Part shown: one piece after another, positions 1 to 11,750 of the stretch
Position numbering within the stretch: position 1 is the first letter of the stretch
Layout: every line of letters begins with the position of its first letter
Assembly (NCBI GenBank): GCA_020086605.1
Contig: JACBWW010000004.1
Coordinates: 46,045,649-46,109,648, forward strand
Direction: 5' to 3'
Source of the DNA: Lanius collurio
Lineage: Eukaryota; Chordata; Aves; Passeriformes; Laniidae
Length of the DNA: 64,000 nt
Notes under the pieces: model-generated
Database searches by the model: none
What the model was told of the DNA's origin: nothing
The model's input: the letters and a program-made list of their open reading frames with translations, nothing else
Made by a program: the position numbers and the translations under genes

Positions 1-832
1 GAGATAGCCCTAGATCCATCAGAGAACGGGTGAATTTCTTTGCTAGACTGTTGTTTTTCCCCTTGGTGCAGGAGGATAAAGGAAGGGGACAGTTCTCTGA
101 ATTCAAGTGACAAGAGGTCAGAGACAAACTCTAGTTGTTGAAGGATGTTGTTGGTGAAATTTATAAAGTGGAAATAAATGTTTTAAAGCCACATGAAGTT
201 GTATTTATGCTTTTGGAAGTCATGAGGCATTAAAAAGGGTGTATTGTCTAGCTAAGGCAAATGGAATATGAAAGGGAGAACACATTGGGATTCAGTAATG
301 CAGTCTATTCTGTACAGAAAAATGTTTTTGAAACAGAGCTTGCTTACTTAGGAACTTGACCATAGACAAATGCTCCTGGTGCTTTTTCTTGGTTGAATAT
401 GAAAAAAATCTGACTTGAAAACTTTATGCCTTGACATCCATCATTATTGCCTGATGACAGATCTCAGGTTTCCTCCTCCACATTCCATGGATGGCAGTTT
501 GTAAGGCAGCTGCCAGTGCAATCCAGTTGTCAGCTCTGATGGCTTCCTTTGTGTGCTGACATTGTTTAAGTTGACTTTATTAGGTGATGTTATTTTCAGG
601 CATTTCTTCCTTCCAAGAGAAGGGCACTGCAGTCTCAGAGAAGGTGGTCAGCTGCTTTCAAAGTAGTGCCATCACAAAGGGCTTTATGTGTCATTAGGAT
701 AGGGAAAATCCCATGTTCAGCCCTGCTTGCAAAGCGTTTCCTGCAGCCCAAGAACCGTGGCATGTTCATTTCTGTTAGGTAGGCACTGGATGAGGTGGTT
801 GGAATGTCTGACGTGGTCTTGTGCTCTTTCAG
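1..832 (+). other. NAV2: NAV2 intron (3' part)
   Basis: This is the 3' part of the intron before the penultimate NAV2 coding exon. It ends in a pyrimidine stretch and CAG just before position 833. I see no further coding exon and no recognisable repeat. Short open frames on either strand here have no family resemblance. Confidence 0.7.
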
Positions 833-1036
833 CTGTATGGAAGGAGAGCGCCCTGGGAGGATCCTGCCAAGTGGGTGATGGACACCTACCCCTGGGCAGC
901 CACCCCCCAGCACCACGAGTGGCCTCCTCTGCTCCAGCTGCGGCCCGAGGACGTGGGCTTTGACGGCTACTCTGTGTCCCGGGAAGGCTCCACCAGCAAA
1001 CAAGTTCCAGTGAGTGATGCTGAAGGAGATCCTCTG
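833..1036 (+). CDS. NAV2: NAV2 penultimate coding exon
   Basis: The exon is 204 nt, 68 codons. It starts after CTCTTTCAG and ends CCTCTG before GTAAG. It encodes a Trp/Pro-rich stretch and then the acidic run leading to SDAEGDPL. Confidence 0.93.
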
Positions 1037-1494
1037 GTAAGCTCTTACGTCTGGAACAGCAGAACCATTTTGTTTTCCTTGTTTCTAGGGATTAGAAACA
1101 GGAACTGCTCTATGGCTGTAGACTAATCCCTTCAGCCATCTCATTTTCTCCTTTCCTGGAAAGCCTGTGTTTTATCAGTAACTTGAATGCTGCTATGATT
1201 TGCAGTCAAACCCCTTTTCTGAGTCTCAGTGTTATTGACCCCGCTTGTTTCTTCCTTTCCTTCCTCGCCCGCTGGCAAAGCGAATGCTGCTGTAGCCGTC
1301 ACATGGAGTTAATGTTGTTCCTACCTCAGAATACAAATAATCATGAACTTCCTTCCTTGCCTTTGCAGATGAACATGCTAATGAGACTGCAGGAGGCAGC
1401 CAACTACTCCAGTCCCCAGAGTTATGACAGCGACTCCAACAGCAACAGCCATCACGATGACATCCTGGATTCATCTCTGGAGTCGACGTTGTGA
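833..1494 (+). CDS. NAV2: Neuron navigator 2, C-terminal end (two coding exons)
   Basis: These are the last 109 residues of NAV2, a very large protein that binds microtubules and actin, carries a C-terminal AAA-type ATPase region and promotes neurite outgrowth. Coding sequence is 833-1036 joined to 1369-1494. Exon one encodes the segment beginning LYGRRAPWEDPAKW and exon two ends in HHDDILDSSLESTL followed by TGA at 1492-1494. I recognise both as the conserved NAV2 C-terminus, beyond the ATPase fold. Introns are canonical: acceptor AG at 831-832, donor GT at 1037-1038, acceptor AG at 1367-1368, and the join falls between codons. The 5' part of the gene lies outside the window. The gene converges on DBX1, which matches known vertebrate gene order as I remember it. 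NAV1 and NAV3 have related ends, but the DBX1 neighbour and the wording of the tail favour NAV2. Confidence 0.95.
1037..1368 (+). other. NAV2: NAV2 last intron
   Basis: A short intron of 332 bp with GTAAG at the donor and TTTGCAG at the acceptor. Nothing else is seen in it. Confidence 0.9.
1369..1494 (+). CDS. NAV2: NAV2 terminal coding exon
   Basis: It codes for 41 residues and a TGA stop. The sequence starts MNMLMRLQEAANYSSPQS and is Ser/Asn/Asp-rich to the end, a hallmark tail of NAV2. An upstream in-frame extension into the intron is only read-through. Confidence 0.95.
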   Translation: MNMLMRLQEAANYSSPQSYDSDSNSNSHHDDILDSSLESTL

Positions 1495-4400
1495 TCTTCT
1501 TCAGACCAGAGAGAGGTTGTTTCCACTTGGCAAGAGCCCTAATCACAGACTCACGAAAAGAACACCTTCCTGGGCTGGGATCTCAGTATTAGAGCTGCAA
1601 GAACAAGACACTTGGAGCAATCTTAAACCTGGGTGCAGGCAACCCAAGCGACCTTTATATTGTTTTTCTTTTGACGATGATGAGAACTGCACTATACCTT
1701 TGTTTCCTTCTTTTTAGTTGCTGTAAGCTCTCATGCCTAAGATCCTGAAGATAATAAAAATAATCATCATTACTAAGTCGAAGGGACCAGGGGGGGCAAC
1801 TTCACAGCTATGAAGCAAAGAGCTTTGGTGCCATGTACTGTCTGGAAAGAGAGGGGAGAGGGAATATTTGCCTTTGCTGCTTCTGACCAAACACATTTAC
1901 ATGAGGGCTGGACTTTTACCAATCACCTTTGTGGATTAAACTCAGCTTCGTATAGTTCTGGTGCTATAACGATATTGCTTGCCTTGGTAATAACACTCAA
2001 TGAAGGCAAAGCTGCAAAACAGGGAAGTTTGAATAAATATTAAAAAAAGAGAAAAGGAAAAAAAAAATTAAAACAAAAAACGCTGCTCTCCTTGCCAGTC
2101 TGAGACCTTGGCTTTCTTTCATTGTGTGTTTATAAAGATTATATATATAAATAGGAATATATAAAAATATATATACAGTCTGAACAAATCAGGTTTTTTT
2201 CAAACACTGTGTAACAATTCAATCCTTCTACAAGTGAAAGATCAGGTAGCCCTTTGCTAGTCAGGGCCCAGTTCTCTTCCCACTTACATCCACACCACCA
2301 GCTGGGCTGACTTCTGTGCCGTTTACACCCCACTGATCCACCCTGGGAGAGGGGGCTTCCCACCTTCCCAGAAGTCAGCGGAAGGGCTGTGCCCCATGAA
2401 GTCCTACAGCTCCAAAGGACCCTTGGCAGTGCACAGGCATGGTGAGCTCTGTACACAGAGGTGAGCTACACCCCTTGCAAAGGGGTGAGTCAGACTTTCA
2501 GTTTTTAATTCTGGCCATGAAATGTTACAGCTGTTTTCTAAAAACTTCGGGTTTTGTTCAGAGGTTTCATTCCAATCAGCACAACCATAAGGGGGTTAAT
2601 TAAAATTCAGCTCTGTGGCAGTTCCAGAGCTACTCTGGTGACAATACTGACTTCCATGACTTTCTTTTTTATTGCAAAGAAAAAAAAAAAAAGTATTTTA
2701 GCAGTATTCAGATCTAGAAAAAAAAAGATAAGGTACTGAGTACTGTGTCCTTTGAGTTTAGCTGTGCCACACTTTTTGAGTTGTGGCAGAGCTGTGAACC
2801 TGCTTTGGTTTTTCCTCCTCTGTGAACGCACATACACTATCAGTGTTAAGGCTTGTACTTCTGTTGGGGAACCAGAACACCTCCCAAAGAGTTGCACTTT
2901 CCTGGTGACACCACCATCCCCAGCACGTCAGCTGTACCTCAGCCAACACCTCACTCCTCAGTAGGGATTCGTACGAGCCTTTCCAGCTCTCCTTTGGTGC
3001 TGACTTTTAAAAGCGATGCCTTATTTTGTACTAATTGTGTTTGATTAAATTAGTGCTGTATATTATGGGATTTTATTTAAAGAAACAGGGCTAAAGTCAT
3101 CTCTTGAAATATCATAAGTTGCTGTGAATATTGTTTGTATGAGATACTAGAATTTGTTTAAATGTGACAAAAAAAGGAGGGAAATGAGATAACATTTCAG
3201 GTTCATATCAATCTGCAGCTAATAAATCACTGAAGAGCTGTTTTATCCATGCAGGAGGGACAAAAAAAGCTTTTCAACTATAATAAATTACAGGAATATG
3301 CTGGTTTTTCAATGTACAGAAAAAAATCTTATTACAAACACTTTTTTAAGAGCTTGTGGGTTTAAAGGAACATAACAGACAAATTCATGCTTCTGTGACT
3401 CAGCTTGAGAGGATAGTTTTATTATACCTCATGACTTTCTGTAACATAACTGTACTTTGTCTTACTAAGCTGGTCTTGAATCTGCTCCTGTTACAACTTT
3501 TAAGTGCTGATGACTTTTTTTTTTTTAAAGAAAAATATTGTAAAAGGAAAAATTTAAATATTTTAATGACAGGGGAAGAGCTTGGTGGTGTTACTGTTTT
3601 AACCTTATGAACTCTGATTTCATTATTTCACTGAATGGAATAACAAAGGTTACTCAGCCAATTTTCCTAATCCAGTTCTTGGTACTGTAAAAAATGGGAT
3701 AGATCTGTATGGAATCAAATCCATAGCATGCTGATGATGAGTTTGAGAGAAGTTAGTTTTTCCAGTAGTCTTGACAATTCTGCTCCCCAGCACTGACTTT
3801 ACCTGCTACTACTGTGAATTTTGGTACCTAATCCCCCAACTGAATCCGTGCAGATAGAGCATGTGCCTGTAAAAAATCCAGTTGCCGGGCTAGGGCTTTA
3901 AATGGACTTGATATCCTAGAAAATGTCTCGGTTGACCTTTAACTGAGTGCTAAAAGACATGTTTAAAGTAGTGTTTTATTTGTGGGGAATGGGGTATTTT
4001 TGTTTTGTCATGTTTAATCCTGTGCTTAAGCTCAGGAAGAAATTTCTATTATCTGTTATTTTTTATTGACACTAGCTTGGCTTAAAGTGAGAGAGGCAAT
4101 TTTGAATAGGCTAGTCATTCTGAGCATCACAATATTCCGTGTCTTTTCTGAAACTTCGGGAAGCAGGGTTACCTGTTGTGCACATGTCTTAGTTTTTATC
4201 AAGACTTTTCATAGATTAAGTCTTTCTTTAAGTGACTTCCGTCTCATTTAAGGCTTTTTCAAAACACCTCCTTTTTTTTTGTTTTTTTTCCTTTTTCTTC
4301 CTCCTTACGAAGTTGGCTTGTTTAAAAAAATATCAACAAGAAATGCAAGATTCTATGCAACATTCGTGTTGAGTTGTAAATTGAGAGAGAATAAACCATT

Positions 4401-4970
4401 TTCTTTCCTTCAGAACTGCCAAGAATGATACAGGCCATAAATGAGATGTGGTTTATTTGGGGAAGGGGAGGGAGAGGGTTGGTTAGCCTTTTTGTACATT
4501 TTGAAAGAAGCAAACTGATATTTCATTGTTGATGCTTAACTTCGATATTATGTGTATGAAATCTTGTCTAAATGTGGCAATTTTCTTTCAAGAAAAAAAT
4601 AATATACAAAAACAAAGCAAAAAAATCTTTGTCGATATTAAATGGAAGGTTGCTGTTTTGATCTAGTCGTTTCCAGTGGAACAGTTTATGAAATATGTTC
4701 TATAAGATGTACATTTTTTCATTGTAACATAGAAATGTAAATATTTGATTAAAAGTGCTGCATTTTGATGAATTTTTTCTAGCCATTTTTAAAGAGAAAA
4801 CTAGGAATTGAGTATTTTGTGTACGTTTATGATGTTTTCCATTTGCTCCTCTCCCTATTTAATTTTCAGTTCTCATTTAGGATTGGAATTTGTGAATGGT
4901 CTGTTTGAGATCATGCCTCCCCTTTCTCACTCTCCCTGTTTCTACCCCTTCCCCACCCCGTGTCATGGAG

Positions 4971-4976
4971 AATAAA
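4971..4976 (+). terminator. NAV2: Poly(A) signal AATAAA, NAV2 proximal of the distal pair
   Basis: AATAAA sits in a C/T-rich to AT-rich transition near the end of the inferred 3' UTR. Cleavage would fall near 4990-5000. Confidence 0.55.
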
Positions 4977-5013
4977 GCTGATGATTGTACCAGTCTTAAA
5001 TTATTCATGATTC

Positions 5014-5019
5014 AATAAA
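5014..5019 (+). terminator. NAV2: Poly(A) signal AATAAA, NAV2 distal
   Basis: AATAAA is followed by a T/G-rich stretch within 30 nt, the usual arrangement of a cleavage site and downstream element. Chosen as the end of the NAV2 transcript because it is the last good signal before intergenic repeats. Confidence 0.6.
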
Positions 5020-5164
5020 ATTGATGCTTATTTATTCAGATTTGTAGCTTCCCAGGACTTTTTATCTCTTCTTAATTACCATTTTATAATTTTTCATTTG
5101 AAGATTGTGGGGCTCACTCCTTAATTTTGTTGGCTTTTTGTCAGTACTTCTGAAAAGGTGCAAC

Positions 5165-5285
5165 AGCCCTCACCCATCCCCTCCAGTCTGGCCTGGAAGG
5201 CTTCCAGGGGCATCTCCCACCCCTCTGGACAACCTTCACATACCACACAGTATTACAATTTCCTCTTCACCCATTTGATAGAGGC
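5165..5285 (-). mobile_element. CR1 LINE fragment, old
   Basis: Read on the - strand, this matches the region just before the CR1 3' end. On the + strand it shows GTCTGGCCTGGA, then CTTCCAGGGGCATCT and CTCTGGACAACCT, in the usual order for reversed avian CR1. It is diverged, lacks the last 60-odd bp including the 8-bp-type tail, and has no coding capacity. Confidence 0.6.
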
Positions 5286-6530
5286 ATTATTATACAGTAA
5301 TAAATACATGGTCAGTAAAAACATGTAGGAAACTATTATCCTTCATGGCAAATAAATACTCTGACTAAAAAAAAAAGTTCTTTATTCAGAAAGGATAAAT
5401 GCAAACATTTCTGCACTTAAAATCTAAGTTTTTTTTTTTTTTTCCTCCTGGAGACTTACTCTCTTCATATTTCTGCTTTTTTGGCTGTTCCTTGTCCACT
5501 TATCACCTATTTGAACAATTAATGTTGGTAGGACAGATTCACGGGTTAAAACCTTCAAAGAAAACAGAAGTTCTGCTGAAAACTGATGATCTGCATTCAA
5601 GTTTGTTCGATCTAAAAATACTCCTAATGACACAGCAGTGTGAATGGTAGCTCAGAGCTGATGTGTAGTGTGGGCTTAGTCCTTCACAGCAGTTTTCCAG
5701 GGGCAGAATTGCTCTGGACATGGCCAAGCACATTTTTCTGTGTTCTGTAAACCTCCTTTGATTCACAGAATTGCATGTCCTAGACGTGGTCCGGGAAAAT
5801 GCTTCAGCCACGGTCTTGGACAATTTTTGTATCCATACTGGATGGCCACCAAAATGCTTACTGTCCCTCAGGAATTCTTCCCTTCCTTTTTTTGGCTGCC
5901 CTGTCCCTTTCCCACTTTATTCTTTTCTCTGCTCTGTGCACACTATCTTGTACACTTACCTTGATTTTTTTTCCTTTACCTCATCTTCTCTTTAACCTTT
6001 ATTTTCCTACTTTTCTGTTTCCAACATCCTCTTGCATTTATGTGCTTCCTGGATCTGTCTCATCATTTCTTAGGGCCGTAGGGTCAATGCTGACTTCCTT
6101 TTTGCCATGGAGAAGGGAAATGTCTGGAGTCATTTTACAAATTCAGTCTTCAGCCTGTGACATGTATTTACACCCTTCTCATTCCTCTGACTTTTTCCAC
6201 TGGTACTTTGGAGTAGCCACCTCAAGAACTAGAGAGGAAATTCCTCCTAATACCCTGCAGGCTCCCAGCCTCCATTCCACACTTTCTGTCCATTTCATCA
6301 CTTTACTGATGCCCAAGATTCTGACACTCATCTCTATGGCAGATATGATAACCAAGGGTTTCTGATGTGGATGTTTAATTTGGGCTTTGGGGGTCAGAGC
6401 AGAGCACAGCAGCTGAGGACAACTTTCATCTTTGTGCCTGGCAGTGGGGCTGACTGTAGCAAATCCTTCCCCATCATCATCTTTGTTGGCTTAGCCACAC
6501 AAAGAAATCCAATATTCCATTCTCCTTCCT
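5286..6530. other. Intergenic, no gene seen
   Basis: A pyrimidine-rich stretch between NAV2 and DBX1. A T run sits at 5430-5445. Open frames on both strands, the longest 188 codons at 5799-6365, are low-complexity Phe/Leu/Ser-rich with no recognised family. Confidence 0.6.
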
Positions 6531-6532
6531 CA

Positions 6533-6640
6533 GTCACAGAATGGTTTGGGTTGGAAGGGACCTTTAGAGGTCATCTAGTCCAACCCCCTGCAATGAACAG
6601 GGACATTTTCAGTAATAACAGGTTGCTCAGTCACAGGTAT
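6533..6640 (-). mobile_element. CR1 LINE 3' end, reversed
   Basis: From about 6535 the + strand reads AGAATGGTTTGGGTTGGAAG, then GGACCTTTAGAGGTCATCTA, then CCAACCCCCTGC. This is the reverse complement of the conserved avian CR1 3' end. The copy is 5'-truncated to about 100 bp, as is typical of CR1. The tail repeat after the 3' end is reduced. Confidence 0.9.
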
Positions 6641-8120
6641 TTCTGATTTGCTCCAAAAGCCTCCTGGAGGCTCGAGAGGTGTCACAGGATGGGGGGAGAC
6701 CATGCCCTGGCTAAACATGGGTAACTCCTCCTGCTCCTCTAGGAATTTCACTCATGTGGGGCTGGGCAATTAGGAAGTCTGAAGGACCTTACATAAAATG
6801 GGATCCACAGGCAGATGGGAAGAGGTTGTGCTTCCAATGGATCCTGACTGAAAGCCCAGTGTGGAGCTGGTGATCATATCAGTGAGCCTGAGCATGGCCA
6901 GGACTGTCCTTTTCTGCCCTGTGCCATGAGGACAGGCTGGCCTTCAGAGCTGGTTTGTGATGCACAAACCCCTTGTCCATAAGATAAGCTCAGCCCGCTC
7001 GAACAGAGGGGCCTGCAGCTCCTGCTGGGTGACGAGGAGTTGAGCCATCCATGTGTCCAGGGCTTTGTCTGACCATGCAGAAAGAAGTTCTCCTGGGTAC
7101 ATCCTTTGTGTTTGACAGCAGAAATGGTTACTAGAGGTCTTTTGCTGTAGGAAAACACCGTCCTGTGATAGCTTGAATGCCAACATCCATGGATGGGGTG
7201 TGGCCAGGATGCTGTGTGTGGATGCTGCTCCACTGGGGCTTCTCAGCATCTAAAGGGACAGAAGATTGTCTCTGCTATTCCTGTCTAGCTCTAACAGATG
7301 GCATTTGATACCTCAGCAGGTCTGAGTGCCTTTTTACTGGGATTGTGATGAACCAGCACCCCCCAGCGCAAGAGAGGAGTTAGGACACAAAGCCCAAGCC
7401 CAGTGGGAAGGAACAACCTCATAAGATCAGGTCTGTGTGAGCCACTAAACCTCATCCACAACAGGATTTCTGACAATGCTATTGCACAATTTTCAGCTTC
7501 ACACTTTCTTCCAGACCGCTCCCCCCCGCCCCAAACCAGTTCTGACTGTTAAACAATCTATTTCTGCACAGCAGTGCCCAAGTCATCCACATGGATCCTG
7601 GAAAGTGCTGAGAAATGCTTCCCGCTGCAGATGCTGGACATGCTGACTCAGAACAGCACATTGCTGCCTGCATTAAGTGCTCACAGCATGACAATATTTA
7701 CTTTACTGCATAACTATCAGTGCTGACCTTGGATGTGGTGATGACTACATGGTAAATTTTCAGATCCTGCTAAGCCCATTAATAGACAACTAATAGGACA
7801 AAACCTCTGGATTTCAGGAGCGTTGGAACTCCTGAAACTTCCATATGCTCAGAGCCCCGCTGTGAGGTCTGTGGGAAGCATCCATGGAGGGCACAAGCAG
7901 CTTATAAGGGGTGGGAGTTACTCAAGAGCAGTCCAACCCCTACAAAGGGAGAAGGAGAAAGCAGAGAAAGTCAGCAGTCAGCTTTAGGATGGGCTTAAAT
8001 ACCAAAAAAAAAAATAAATACTGACCATGAGAAGATGGCCAAATACCCATCAAAGACTACAAGAACCTTTCTGGGCTATGCAAAGTTGCATTTAGGAAGG
8101 CTAAGCTTGGCTAAACCTAG
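6641..8120. other. Intergenic, no gene seen
   Basis: Mixed-composition intergenic DNA. A C-rich run lies at about 7518-7532 and a short A run at 8004-8015. No gene, RNA or recognised repeat was found. Confidence 0.6.
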
Positions 8121-8125
8121 GTTAG

Positions 8126-8535
8126 GTATGAGAACCTGCCCTGTGAAGAAAGACTGAAGCAGTTAGGTCTTCTCCTGAAGAAAACTTGTGGAAGACCTCA
8201 TTGCAGGACTTTAGTACATAAAGGGCAGCCACAAAGAGGGTGGATGCTCTCTTTTCCCAATGAGCCACATGGAGGAGACAAGGAGCAATGGGTACAAGTT
8301 GCACCAGGAGAGGTTTTGTCTTGGTATCACAAAGACGTTTTTTCACAGAAAGAACAATAATTCTGTGGAACAATCTCCTCAGGGTTGTGGTGAAGTCCCC
8401 ATTGATGGAGGGTTTTCAAAATACGGTTGATCAGGGTGACAGTTCTCACCTAGATTCCCTTTCCCACAAAAGGCTTGACCAGAGGATCTTTCCAGATGTC
8501 TTCCAACCCGTGCTGTTGTATGATTTTATGAAATA
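8126..8535 (+). mobile_element. CR1 LINE fragment, about 0.4 kb
   Basis: The + strand follows the avian CR1 3' region in order: a GAAGAAAGACTGAAGCAGTTAG block, a GACCTCATTGCAGGAC block, GCACCAGGAGAGGTTT, a TTCACAGAAAG block, then GATGGAGGGTTTTCAAAA, and finally GGATCTTTCCAGATGTCTTC before the tail. It is clearly diverged from the consensus and has no intact frame. The 5' limit is not sharp. Confidence 0.8.
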
Positions 8536-10897
8536 TTTTGGCCCTTTGCTGGTTATATGGGAGGGAAAATTAGGTAAAAACAGCACACCTGGCACTTGTG
8601 AGTAAAGGCACTCCTGTGAGACCTTACTCGGCTGGGCTTCCCTGGTGTTAAATCCCTGTCATGTGGATTAGGATAGTGGTGTTGATGTGGTTTTTGGAGC
8701 TTGAAGGACTTTATTTATTTATGTCAGGTTCACTCTTGGTACAAAAATACAAGAGCCCTAAAGATGTCCAGTTAAGATCACTTGATGACAAGGGACAGCA
8801 GAAGGGATGATCTCCCCCATCCTTGCTGAGCATTTCTGCAATGTGCTCTGCAGACACAGCAGTGAGGCAGTTCCAGGTGCTAGAAAAGCAAATCAAGGGA
8901 ACAGATCCCGTTTCCTGCTCTTCAGTGTGATTCCTTCTCCTCCCAGCCCATGCACACACCCTGGCACATGGCTGGGCCTGGGCAGGGAACACACCCAGGA
9001 GCAAGACTCTGCCTTCTTGCTGCCCACAGCTCTTGTGTCAAACCCTACCTTGAACTTCCCAGGCAAAGACTTTTAAATGCTAGAAGTGTTTTCTAGGACT
9101 GACCTTGGGTCTCTTCAAACCAATCCAGTTTCCTGTAGGGTGGGGGTTTAGAACTAGTTGGGGTTTAATCTCCTGTCATCACCCTCAGCATTTACTGGTT
9201 GCTTCTGGACACTGTGGACTTGCATCATGTACTCTACTTAACCTCTTTAAGGTTATTGTAATGTTCAAACTTTCCTGGAGGACAGGTGTTCTTCAAAATG
9301 GTTATCTTGGTTTGGTTTGGTTTGGATTTTTAGGAGTTTTTTGGTTGGTTTGGGTTGTTTTTTTGTTGGTTGGTTGGTTTTTTTACTCAAACTGCTCCTC
9401 ATAAAGGTCTGTGCAGGAGCCTTGTCTGCTTGGCTGTGGCTGGGTGAAAACACTTCCAGCTGCCCCATTTGTGCAGGGCACTGCTTGGGAAGCCACGGGA
9501 CCAGGCAGTGGGACACATTCCAGATCTGTCACCAGCAGCTCTGCAGGCAGCAACAGCACAGACTCCCTGAGAAAGTGATTTATTTCCTTTTCTCCCTCTG
9601 TCCAAAAGCCACTCTCCCACGCTGGCAGGCACAGATGTTGAACCAGCTGGTTTCTTAAGGGATAAAATAGTTGAGAATTTGCTACCCTGATCTCATAGTC
9701 ACCAAAGTAAAATCCACCTCTCTGCCTTACCCATTTCCCAGTCTCAGAGATTTCCCTTCTGGCTCTGAGAAGGAAGAAAAGACACACAAGGTCTCTGAGC
9801 TGCTGGGTCTTTAAAAAGAGCTCTTTGATATCATGAAGCAGAGGTTGTCATGGGTATTACACATGGGATTGCCAAAGTTTCCAAAACTATGGATGCTGCT
9901 AGTCATTATGGAATTCATTCCATCTCTGTGAAGGTTTTTATCACCCTTCCTCCTTTCCCAAAGTATACAGAGAGCTGCATTAAAAGTAAAGAGAGAGACA
10001 GGGAGAGAGGGCTGAGCTCATTTCAGGGAATAGGGGGAGGTGGCCTCCTACACTCTGGCTGTTAACAGCAAATTATGGAACATTTTGCTCTCAGAAATAC
10101 ACCCAAGCTGAACTCCCAATGCCGTGCACACCAGGACAAACCCAGCTGCCACTGGAGCCTCCTGGTGTGACTAGAATCTCTCCACATTTGAGGTAAGAGA
10201 ATAAGTTTATGCCTTTGACATTTGACCTCAGAATGGGTGGCTACTTCTGCAGTGCTTCCCTTGGTACAGCTGTGCCACATGAGCCATCCCATGGTAGCTG
10301 TGAGCTCTGGATTCTTCATCCAGAATGTAAAAGGGAAGTGTTAGAGAAGATCCCCTTCCTGCAGCTGTTGGTAAATAAAAATGAGCTCTTTAATTTCATA
10401 TTAAGGTATCTCTGAATCTCAGATGTTTGTGCTTAGTAGTGACACAATGTTCTTTTTGCTATTAAAGACTCCGAAATGGGAAAAGAAAAAAGAGTAAGAT
10501 TAATAAGTCTCACATTTTGGGTAAGGATTTTTCTCTGTTAAGTGGTAATTCCATATTATTTTCCTTTAGTAAGGCCATTTATCTAGCAGTATAAGATGTA
10601 ATAGCCCTCATGCCAAAAGAAGCTGTCTTAAATAGTTACTTTTGATAGCATTTCTAGTGCAGAGAAGATGTGAAGAGCAGGGGGTGTAAGATCAGCCGTT
10701 TCTGTTGAACAAGGATTCAGGAGGGGTTTTGTATAAGCAATACCTTTCTTACTTTGGACATGTTCCTTTATAGAGTGTTGTAATATGTGTGGTGGCACCT
10801 GTGGTCTCTGGAGTAGCCACTGGCTTTTAAAACAAATTGTGTTTTGAATTATATCTGTCTTTATAAGTTACTTAACTACAGCCTTATGGCTACTGAA
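8536..10897. other. Intergenic with a TTGG-type simple repeat
   Basis: No gene is recognised. The segment 9303-9385 is an impure (TTGG/GGTTT)n low-complexity stretch. The overlapping open frames on both strands around 9105-9790 derive from it and from ordinary intergenic sequence. Confidence 0.6.
9303..9385. repeat. Impure TTGG / TTTGG simple repeat
   Basis: Repeated GGTTT and GGTTGGTT units with T runs. The expansion is short and interrupted. Confidence 0.8.
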
Positions 10898-11380
10898 TGT
10901 GCTGGTTTTGTCTGGAGTAGAGTAAGTTTCCTTCACTGTGGCTGGTAGGGGGCTGTATTTTGGATTTGTGCTGAATACACAATTATATAGATATTAATAA
11001 TAATGTTGATAATACAGAGATGTTTTTGTTACAGCTGAGCAGGGCTTGCACAGAGCCAAGGCCTTCCCTGCTTTTTGTTCTGTCTCACAGGAGAGGGAGT
11101 CAGGGGTGCATGGGAGGGTGGGATGAGACACAGCCAGGACAGGTGACCACAACTGACCCAAGGGATGTTCCAGGCCATGTGACATCAGTCTCAGGATATA
11201 AAGTGAGGAGAAGAAGGAGGAAGGGGGGGGATGTTTGGAGTGATGGTGTTTGTCTTCCCAAGTAACCATTATCTGTGATGGGGCCCTGCTCTGCTGGGAT
11301 GGCATAACACGTGCCTGCCCTGGGGAAGCAGTGAGTGAATTCCTTGTTCTGCTTTTCTTTTGTGCATGGCTTTTACAAAA
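10898..11380 (+). mobile_element. Endogenous retrovirus LTR, 3'-truncated
   Basis: The start TGTGCTGGTTTTGTCTGG and the order of blocks that follow match an LTR common in bird genomes. They include TTGATAATACAGAGATGTTT, TTGCACAGAGCCAAGGCC, TATAAAG at 11197-11203, and GTGATGGTGTTTGTCTTCC. TGACATCA at 11180-11187 is one transition from a CRE (TGACGTCA), a plausible promoter element lost by CpG decay. Similarity fades after about 11375, where the usual 3' part and CA end should follow, so the LTR is truncated or interrupted. I place it with avian ERVL-like LTRs from memory; the class is not proven here. Confidence 0.75.
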
Positions 11381-11574
11381 CAGCACAACAAACCCAAACC
11401 CAACAAACCCTTTTGCTGTTTCACTGTATTTTGTAGGATAAATACTGTTGGTGTCTTTTCCACCTCTTTTCCATTCCATCTACCTCAGGTGTACATTATC
11501 AATTGCTAATGGCTTAGAGAAGTAGAAGATGAGAAATGTGACAATGTGTCCCCAGCTTAGATGTGCCAAATTAC

Positions 11575-11750
11575 CTAATTGGAAGCAGGTTAAAGACCTG
11601 GAACAGCCTTTCTAGTCATGCCATGTGGCTGGCAGTGCTCAGGAGGCTTTTGGACAATGCCCTTTAATAACACCTGTAATTTTTGACCATCCCTGAAGTT
11701 GGACTAGATATTTTTAGGTTCCTTCCAAATGGAATCACTTTCTTCCTTTC
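11575..11750 (+). mobile_element. CR1 LINE 3' fragment, older subfamily
   Basis: The + strand has GGCTTTTGGACAATGCCC, then TTTAATAACA, CATCCCTGAAGTTGGACTAGA, and GGTTCCTTCCAAATGGAAT. This is the order seen at the 3' end of CR1 subfamilies that carry the TTTGGACAATGCCC block. Divergence is moderate to high. Confidence 0.8.

Larger units (their letters stand above)
1495..5035 (+). other. NAV2: NAV2 3' UTR
   Basis: The region after the NAV2 stop is AT-rich, has no convincing coding frame and holds several possible poly(A) signals. An early one is AATAAA near 2032. The two most distal, at 4971-4976 and 5014-5019, are spaced as in a typical mRNA end, and the sequence changes character and meets a CR1 remnant soon after. 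A perfect Pumilio-type motif TGTAAATA lies at 4736-4743. The end near 5035 is inferred from the last signal. A 3.5-kb UTR is in keeping with the long UTRs of this gene family. Confidence 0.75.

Noticed and set aside
821..1126. Extension of the NAV2 exon frame beyond 1036
   Set aside because: A GTAAG donor at 1037 and the matching acceptor at 1367-1368 join the known C-terminus; the extension is intron.
5799..6365. 188-codon open frame on the + strand
   Set aside because: Low-complexity Phe/Leu/Ser content from a pyrimidine-rich stretch, overlapping open frames, and no recognised family or splice context.
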